DNA from: Oscillospiraceae bacterium
GTDB lineage: Bacteria > Bacillota > Clostridia > Oscillospirales > Ruminococcaceae
Length of the DNA: 64,000 nt
Reading direction: 5' to 3'
Assembly: GCA_004557855.1 (NCBI GenBank)
Contig: SFFJ01000001.1
Coordinates: 62,001-126,000, forward strand
Under the pieces are notes generated by a model. It made no database searches. It saw only the letters and a list, made by a program, of their open reading frames with translations, and was not told the origin of the DNA. This document shows, one piece after another, positions 58,530-64,000 of this stretch; the first letter of the stretch is position 1, and the number at the start of each line of letters is the position of its first letter. A program made the translations under genes and the position numbers.

Positions 58530-60188
58530 ATGGATCGGAATTACGGCATTACTCTCAATTCCATTCTCCGGATGGACATCCTGCATGACGCCGATCTTCT
58601 GGCCGGCTCCGCCGGTACCGACCGCATCGTTACCTCGGTCAGTGTCATGGTCGACCCCAACATCGTCAGCGCCGTGACCGGCGGTGAGCTGCTGGTTTCC
58701 ACCGCTTATGCCGTCCGGGAAAACCTCCCCCAGCTATTGGAGCTGATCCCCCAGCTGAAGCAGCGTGGCGTTGTGGGCCTCGGCCTTAAATTCAACAGCT
58801 ACATCAATGAAATCCCGCAGGATATCATCAAGCTGTGCAATGATCTCGGCTTCCCGCTGTTCGAGATCCCCAATAACATCTCCTTTTCACAGATCATCAC
58901 GCCGATCATGACGACCATCGTCAATAATCAGGCGCAGACGTTAGGCGATATCTACGAGCTGCAAAAGGCGCTGACCGCCACCATGCTGGGCGGCGGCAAC
59001 CTGCAGTCCATTGTGCAGACGCTCTTTGACCGGTTCGGCAACAGCATCGCCATTTATAATGATTTCTTCTCCTCCTTCGTGCTGGCGTGCAGCGAGCAGC
59101 GCCGGGAGAGCATCACCCGCCGGATGGATAATCTCGTCCGGGCCGGCTCCTCCGGGAAGGAGACCGTTTCGCTGATGAGCAGCCGTGAGGTCGATAACAT
59201 CGACGGGCTCATCTGCAATAAGATCATCATCCCCATTTACAGCGATAAGAAAAAATACGGCAGCATCTACATCTGGGAAGACAACCGTGAGATCACCGGT
59301 GTTGACCTGGCCGTGCTGGAGGCTTCCACCTCCCTCATCGCGCTGGATATGATCAAAAAAATCTCGATGTACGAGATGGAAAACAACCACAAGGCCACCT
59401 TCCTTGATGACCTTTTGGTGCATGATGAGGAGCGTCAGCGCAAATCGCTGGCCAACGCCGAATACTTCGATTTCGATGTGGACGCCGAGCACCGTGTGGC
59501 TGTCATCCGGGTGCTTTCCGGCAATTCCACCATCGGCAACAGCTCCCTTTACAAGACCAACAACAGCATTGTCAATATCCTGCGGCGCATCAGCCGGGAT
59601 AGCAGCATCAAGGTGCTATTCGTCAATAAATGCGACAGCATCGTGCTGGTGTTTGAATCCCCCCTGCGGGAGGATGAGGAATACCGCCGGCTGCTGCAGG
59701 CGTTCATCGATACCGCACTTTCTTCCTTGGAGGCGGAAGGGATCCTCGCCATGGCGTCCATCGGCGTCGGCCGCAGCTATGCCGATGCCACCAGCCTGTG
59801 GAAGAGCTTCAATGAAGCCCGCCGGGCTGCCGCCTGCTGGAATGTCGATGACTCCCGTGTGCATTACTTCGAAAAGCTGGGCGTTTACCGCTTCCTTTCC
59901 TACGAAAATCTCCGTCCCGAGCTGGTCATCTTCTACAATGAAACGCTGAAGGTGCTGGTGGATTACGACCACGACCGGGACTCCGAGCTGGTACATACCC
60001 TTTCGCTTTACTTCAAATGCGGCGGCAATCTCAAGCGGCTGGCGGAGGAAATGGGTGTTCACTACAATACCGTTGCCTACCGCATCCAGCGCATCAAGGA
60101 GCTGGCCCACGTCAGCTTTGATAATGCCGACCAGATGCTGAACCTGCAAATCGCCCTCAAGATCTATGAAGTCAACTTCTACCGCTGA
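58530..60188 (+). CDS. PucR-family transcriptional regulator
   Basis: 552 residues with the family's layout: an N-terminal PucR domain (about residues 10-130; ELLVSTAYAVRENLPQLLELIP), a middle GAF/GGDEF-like part (about 180-440; FGNSIAIYNDFF, VAVIRVLSGNS) and a C-terminal HTH_30 (about 490-545) with LKRLAEEMGVHYNTVAYRIQRIKEL. B. subtilis PucR controls purine catabolism. Its position between the xdh/carboxyltransferase genes and the oxamate carbamoyltransferase genes fits a purine-pathway regulator. The allH start overlaps its end by 23 bases. Confidence 0.9.
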   Translation: MDRNYGITLNSILRMDILHDADLLAGSAGTDRIVTSVSVMVDPNIVSAVTGGELLVSTAYAVRENLPQLLELIPQLKQRGVVGLGLKFNSYINEIPQDIIKLCNDLGFPLFEIPNNISFSQIITPIMTTIVNNQAQTLGDIYELQKALTATMLGGGNLQSIVQTLFDRFGNSIAIYNDFFSSFVLACSEQRRESITRRMDNLVRAGSSGKETVSLMSSREVDNIDGLICNKIIIPIYSDKKKYGSIYIWEDNREITGVDLAVLEASTSLIALDMIKKISMYEMENNHKATFLDDLLVHDEERQRKSLANAEYFDFDVDAEHRVAVIRVLSGNSTIGNSSLYKTNNSIVNILRRISRDSSIKVLFVNKCDSIVLVFESPLREDEEYRRLLQAFIDTALSSLEAEGILAMASIGVGRSYADATSLWKSFNEARRAAACWNVDDSRVHYFEKLGVYRFLSYENLRPELVIFYNETLKVLVDYDHDRDSELVHTLSLYFKCGGNLKRLAEEMGVHYNTVAYRIQRIKELAHVSFDNADQMLNLQIALKIYEVNFYR

Positions 60189-61062
60189 AGCCATTTCCGC
60201 ACAGCTTTTTGAGCTGCTGCCGCAGCAGCCCGAGCCGGCCGCCGTCCATTCGGTGTTCCGCACCTCGGCCAACCTGCTGTATCAGGGGCAGCTGGTCACC
60301 CTGCTGGATGACACCCGCCCGCTTTACCCCTGTGCCGTGCGGCTCGGCGGCCCTCTGCCGGCCCTCACCGCCGGGGAGCCCGTCCTGCTTTGCCGGGAAC
60401 GCATCCTCTTTCCCCGCAGCGGCGCCGCCGTAGCATTAAACCGGGCGCAGAGCGTTTCCCTTTCGCTGTTCTCCCCGCCGTCCACGCTGCAGCAGCCGCA
60501 TCCGGCCGCCGCCGAGGCCCTGCGGGAGACGATATTGACCCGGGGCAAGCCGGAGGGCTTCGCTCCGCTTCTCACCATGCTGGAGGCTTCGCCCTCCCCC
60601 CTGCCCGATAACCCCTACGTCCGCTATGCGGCCGACCGCATCCCCGCCTTATTTGCCGCCCTGCGGCAGCGGGATGCCGAAGCCGCCGGAGAAGCCGCCT
60701 ATTCCATCGCCGGCTGCGGCATCGGGCTTACCCCCTCCGCCGATGACTTCCTTTGCGGGGTCATGGCGTCTGTGCTGGCTTCGGCCATCGCCCGCGGGGA
60801 ACAAAACAAGTGGCTGCCCATTACCGCCGCTATGGCAAAACGGGCCGCCCCCCGCACCAATCTCATCAGCGCCGCGTTTTTGCGGCAGGCTGCCTGCGGG
60901 CAGCTCTCCTCGGATGTGCTCACCCTCATCCGGACCCTTTATTCCAGTGTCCTGTCGCTGCGGCTCCCGTCTGCTGCGATGAATGTTATCGCCTTCGGCG
61001 AAACATCCGGTACGGATATCCTGACCGGTATATATTTCGGACAAAAAATCTATCCAAATTAG
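60166..61062 (+). CDS. allH: DUF2877 protein, oxamate carbamoyltransferase subunit AllH-like
   Basis: 298 residues. The hallmark is GCGIGLTPSADDFLCGVMA near residue 185, typical of DUF2877 (E. coli YlbF). E. coli YlbF, FdrA and YlbE are reported to form oxamate carbamoyltransferase (AllH, AllF, AllG), which splits oxalurate with phosphate into oxamate and carbamoyl phosphate during anaerobic allantoin use. The ATG lies inside the end of pucR (23-base overlap). Membership is well supported by the three-gene linkage; activity is inferred. Confidence 0.8.
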   Translation: MKSTSTAEAISAQLFELLPQQPEPAAVHSVFRTSANLLYQGQLVTLLDDTRPLYPCAVRLGGPLPALTAGEPVLLCRERILFPRSGAAVALNRAQSVSLSLFSPPSTLQQPHPAAAEALRETILTRGKPEGFAPLLTMLEASPSPLPDNPYVRYAADRIPALFAALRQRDAEAAGEAAYSIAGCGIGLTPSADDFLCGVMASVLASAIARGEQNKWLPITAAMAKRAAPRTNLISAAFLRQAACGQLSSDVLTLIRTLYSSVLSLRLPSAAMNVIAFGETSGTDILTGIYFGQKIYPN

Positions 61063-61074
61063 GAGGAAACGGCA

Positions 61075-62658
61075 TTGGTTAGTCTGCAAATCAAACCCAA
61101 CACCTACTATGACTCCATTACCCTGATGATCATCTCCAAAGAGTTGAAGAAGGTCCCGGGCGTAAAGGAAGCTCTGGTTGGCATGGGCACCGACCTGAAC
61201 CTTGACATTGCCAAGGTAACCGGTCTTTCCAGCCCCGAGCTGGAAGCCATCACCCCCAACGATTTCTTCGTCGCTCTCGACTGCGAAAATGAAGAGGCCG
61301 TTGCAAATGCTCTGAAAGCTCTGGAGGAGCAGCTCAATAAGAAGGAGGAAAGCCGCAGCGCTGCGTACTATCCTCCCACCCTCACTTCCGCTCTCAAGGC
61401 TGATCCCAAGATCAATCTGGCGCTCATCTCCGTCCCCGGCCGTCATGCCTATGATGTAGCCAAGGACGCCCTGGACAAAAACATCAACGTCATGCTGTTC
61501 AGCGATAACGTTTCGATGGAAGAGGAGAAGAAGCTCAAAGAGTACGCCGTTTCCAAGGAACTGCTCATGATGGGCCCCGACTGCGGTACTGCCGTAGTAA
61601 ACGGTCTGCCTCTGGCTTTCGCCAACGTCATCCACAAGGGCCCCATCGGTATCTGCGGTGCTTCCGGTACCGGTACCCAGGAGCTCACCATCCTGATCGA
61701 CCAGCTCGGTTCCGGTATCACCCAGGCTCTGGGCACCGGCGGCCGTGACCTGAAGGCCGAGATCGGCGGTCTGATGTTCAAGCAGTGCCTGAACGCTCTC
61801 ATCAATGACCCCGAGACCAAGGTCATCATCATGCTCTCCAAGCCCCCCGCGGAGCACGTGGCCAAGGAGATCCTCTCCATCGCCAAGGAGTGCAATGATC
61901 ACATCAAGCCCGTAGTCGTAGACTTCATCGGCGGCGATCCCCACCTCCCCAAGGAGTACGGTTTGGTAGCTGCCTACAACCTGGAAGACGCTGCCCGCAA
62001 GGCGGTTGCTCTCTCCAAGGGCGAGCCCGTTCCCGCTGACATGATCGATATCGATATGCCCCGCGCCGAGCTGGAAGCCCTCATCGAGCGTGAGACCTCC
62101 AAGATGGCTCCCACCCAGAAGTACTATCGCGGCTTCTTCTCCGGCGGCACGCTGGCGGATGAGTCCATGAAGCTGTCCATCGGCAAGCTGGGTCACATCT
62201 ATTCCAACATCCCCCTCAAGCCCGAGGATAAGATCGAGAACCCCCTGACCGCCGAGTACAAGGAGAACACCTGCATCGACTTTGGTGAGGACGAGTTCAC
62301 CGAGGGTAAGCCCCATCCGATGATCGACCTGACCCTGCGCTGCGAGCGTATCCTGCGTGATGCTCACGATCCCACTCTGGCCATCCTGCAGTGCGACTGT
62401 GTTATCGGCTACGGCTCCAACCCCAATCCCGCCGAGGAACTGGCTGCTGCCATCGCCAAGGCCAAGGAGATCGCTGCCAGCGAGGGCCGTTACATCTCCG
62501 CTATCTGCTCTATCGTAGGTACCGAGGGTGACCCCCAGAACCTGACCGAGACCCGCAAGCAGCTGGAAGCTGCCGGCGCTATCGTCGTTCGCTCCAACGC
62601 CCAGTCCACCTATCTGGTACACCATATGCTGGATAAGCTGAATGGAGGTAAGTATTAA
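61075..62658 (+). CDS. allF: FdrA-family protein, oxamate carbamoyltransferase subunit AllF-like
   Basis: 527 residues, start TTG at 61075, eight bases after AGGAGG. It resembles succinyl-CoA synthetase alpha-type folds: Rossmann-like start, the phosphate/nucleotide loop GICGASGTGTQELTILIDQLG, GPDCGTAVVNGLPLAFAN, and a second domain with KYYRGFFSGGTLADE. E. coli FdrA (AllF) is its counterpart. Codons are strongly biased, suggesting high expression. The stop overlaps the next ATG by one base (TAATG). Confidence 0.85.
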   Translation: MVSLQIKPNTYYDSITLMIISKELKKVPGVKEALVGMGTDLNLDIAKVTGLSSPELEAITPNDFFVALDCENEEAVANALKALEEQLNKKEESRSAAYYPPTLTSALKADPKINLALISVPGRHAYDVAKDALDKNINVMLFSDNVSMEEEKKLKEYAVSKELLMMGPDCGTAVVNGLPLAFANVIHKGPIGICGASGTGTQELTILIDQLGSGITQALGTGGRDLKAEIGGLMFKQCLNALINDPETKVIIMLSKPPAEHVAKEILSIAKECNDHIKPVVVDFIGGDPHLPKEYGLVAAYNLEDAARKAVALSKGEPVPADMIDIDMPRAELEALIERETSKMAPTQKYYRGFFSGGTLADESMKLSIGKLGHIYSNIPLKPEDKIENPLTAEYKENTCIDFGEDEFTEGKPHPMIDLTLRCERILRDAHDPTLAILQCDCVIGYGSNPNPAEELAAAIAKAKEIAASEGRYISAICSIVGTEGDPQNLTETRKQLEAAGAIVVRSNAQSTYLVHHMLDKLNGGKY

Positions 62659-62846
62659 TGCATCAGATCAATAAACTGTTCGGAGAAAAACTCCACATGG
62701 TCAATATCGGCGTCGAGACCTTCTACCAGGATATGCTTTCCCAGAAGGAAGCCGGCACCCAGGATATCGAAGTAATCCATGTTGACTGGAAGCCCGTCGC
62801 CGGCGGCAACAAGAAACTGGCCGGTATGCTCGGTATGTTGAAGTAA
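62658..62846 (+). CDS. Stand-alone N-terminal segment of a DUF1116 (AllG) protein
   Basis: 62 residues with its own site (GGAGGTAAGTATTA before the ATG). LFGEKLHMVNIGVETFYQDM and VIHVDWKPVAGGNKKLAGML match, in my reading, the first 50 or so residues of longer DUF1116 proteins such as E. coli YahG/YlbE (a 'VINVG...F...L...V...DW.PP..G' pattern). Here it ends with TAA and is followed 63 bases later by the body of the DUF1116 protein. It is therefore probably a real, separately made subunit piece. Confidence 0.7.
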   Translation: MHQINKLFGEKLHMVNIGVETFYQDMLSQKEAGTQDIEVIHVDWKPVAGGNKKLAGMLGMLK

Positions 62847-62909
62847 TTACCCGATCCCGAACCGGGAAAGGTGATTTTTCTAAATAATTTATTTAGGAGG
62901 AACAAAACA

Positions 62910-64000
62910 ATGACATTGGGCGAGAAAATCAATGCCGCTAATGCCGAAGCCCTGAAGATCATTCTGGGCGCACAGCCTACCCTGATCGGCGTTGGCACTG
63001 CCGGTGAAGACATCCCCGGCATGACCAAGAAGACCATCCTGCACTCCGGCCCTCCCGTAACCTGGGAGAACATGTGCGACCCCACCAAGGGTGCTGTTAT
63101 CGGCGCTCTGATCTATGAGGGTCTGGCCAAGACTCCCGAAGAGGCTGAAAAGCTGGCCGCTTCCGGCGAGATCACCTTCGATCCCTGCCACCATCACAAT
63201 GCCGTAGGCCCCATGTGCGGTATCGTTTCCTATTCCATGCCCGTTTGGAAGGTCATCAACAAGGCTCATGGCAACATGGCTTACTGCACCTTCAATGAGG
63301 GTCTGGGCAAGGTTCTGCGTTTCGGTGCTTATGATGATACCGTTATCACCCGTCTGCACTGGCTGCGCAATGAGTTCTATCCCCTCATCAAGGAAGCTCT
63401 GGAAATCCGCGGCGAGATCGATCTGAAGGTTCTCATCGCCCAGGAGCTGCAGATGGGCGACGACGGCCACAACCGTAACCGCGCCGGTACCTCCCTGCTG
63501 ATCCGTGAGCTGGCTCCCGCCATCGTTAAGACTCACTTCGATCAGGATGTCAAGGTTCGTGCTCTCGAGTTCCTGAACTCCAATGACCACACCTGGCTGA
63601 ACCTGACCATGCCCGCCTGCAAGTGCACCATGGACGCCATCGAGGGCATCGAGTATTGCTCTCTGGTTTACACCATGTGCCGCAACGGCACCGAGTTCGG
63701 TGTTCGCGTAGCCGGTCTGCCCGGTCAGTGGTTCCACTACACCTCCGAGAAGGTCGAGGGCCTCTACTTCCCCGGCTTCACCGAGGCTGACGCTAACCGT
63801 GACGTAGGCGACAGCTGCATCACCGAGACCACCGGCATCGGCGGTTTCTGCATGGCTGCTGCTCCCGCTATCGTTAAGTTCGTAGGCGGCACCGTTGCCG
63901 ACTCCATCAAGTACTCCACCGAGATGTACGAGATCACCGAGGGTGAGGGCACTGCTTATCAGATCCCCGCTCTGGGCTTCCGCGGTTCCGCTACCGGCAT
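62910..64000 (+). CDS. allG: DUF1116 protein, oxamate carbamoyltransferase subunit AllG-like (partial)
   Basis: The ATG at 62910 has AGGAGG nine bases upstream, and 363 residues follow before the window edge. Family motifs: GVGTAGEDIPGMTKKTILHSGPP, GEITFDPCHHHNAVGPMCG, QMGDDGHNRNRAGTSLLI, RNGTEFGVRVAGLPGQWF and GDSCITETTGIGGFCMAAAP. It is the third conserved member of the FdrA/DUF1116/DUF2877 set. About 50-60 residues should remain beyond the edge. A carbamate kinase gene is expected next, as in E. coli. Confidence 0.85.
   Translation, partial: MTLGEKINAANAEALKIILGAQPTLIGVGTAGEDIPGMTKKTILHSGPPVTWENMCDPTKGAVIGALIYEGLAKTPEEAEKLAASGEITFDPCHHHNAVGPMCGIVSYSMPVWKVINKAHGNMAYCTFNEGLGKVLRFGAYDDTVITRLHWLRNEFYPLIKEALEIRGEIDLKVLIAQELQMGDDGHNRNRAGTSLLIRELAPAIVKTHFDQDVKVRALEFLNSNDHTWLNLTMPACKCTMDAIEGIEYCSLVYTMCRNGTEFGVRVAGLPGQWFHYTSEKVEGLYFPGFTEADANRDVGDSCITETTGIGGFCMAAAPAIVKFVGGTVADSIKYSTEMYEITEGEGTAYQIPALGFRGSATG

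Noticed and set aside
1..64000. tRNA genes, IS elements, prophage or integrase genes
   Set aside because: None were recognised on either strand; the GC-rich repeats carry no transposase.

Overview
This 64 kb window looks like chromosome of a GC-rich, low-GC-lineage Gram-positive anaerobe, most likely a gut Clostridia member of the Oscillospiraceae type. The evidence is strong AGGAGG-type ribosome sites, sigma-A promoters with 17-bp spacers, a bacterial type A RNase P RNA, and sporulation- or Firmicutes-associated families (SpoVB-like flippase, YlmH, YkvI, YfmF/YfmH, DUF1846). The genus cannot be fixed from the sequence alone.

Left part (1-35.7 kb), mostly minus strand, is housekeeping and transport. 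It holds the end of metI, an endonuclease/exonuclease/phosphatase-fold protein, a TIM-barrel protein, and a two-gene G3E GTPase metal-chaperone operon whose larger member carries four His/Cys-rich repeats. Next come an rRNA methyltransferase, a flavodoxin, a heterodimeric ABC exporter preceded by an 18-codon leader ORF and terminator, rmuC, potABCD, a SpoVB-like flippase, a YkvI permease, YlmH, an SNF symporter, DUF1846, a DMT exporter, the YfmH/YfmF pair with a radical SAM enzyme, and a likely operon deoB-lepB-murJ-mnmA-tldD-tldE.

Middle part (36-43 kb) holds glpK, a GH2 glycosidase, a CodA/AtzC-like amidohydrolase, a glycerophosphodiesterase and rnpB.

Right part (43-64 kb) is a nucleobase-catabolism island. 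A selenium/molybdenum maturation block (DUF3343 protein, EF2568-type cysteine desulfurase, selD, yqeB, yqeC, ModE-like regulator, mocA) is followed by a UraA-type permease and a three-subunit xanthine-dehydrogenase-family enzyme. Divergent from xdh is an operon of a CaiB-type CoA-transferase, a biotin-dependent carboxyltransferase, an OadG-like membrane subunit and a biotin carrier. No biotin carboxylase or beta decarboxylase subunit is visible. Then come a PucR regulator and the oxamate carbamoyltransferase genes (allH, allF, a split allG) that run off the right edge. The inferred logic is that YqeB/YqeC/SelD/MocA build a selenium-dependent molybdenum hydroxylase, XdhABC oxidises a purine or related heterocycle, PucR senses a pathway signal, and AllFGH-type enzymes would release carbamoyl phosphate for ATP.

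Seven copies of a GC-rich, multi-hairpin intergenic repeat bounded by GGCCCGCAGGGC-type inverted ends are scattered over the window. A 152-bp tandem duplication has created a chimeric mini-ORF between ylmH and the ykvI-like gene. No tRNA, CRISPR array, transposase, integrase or phage gene was seen.
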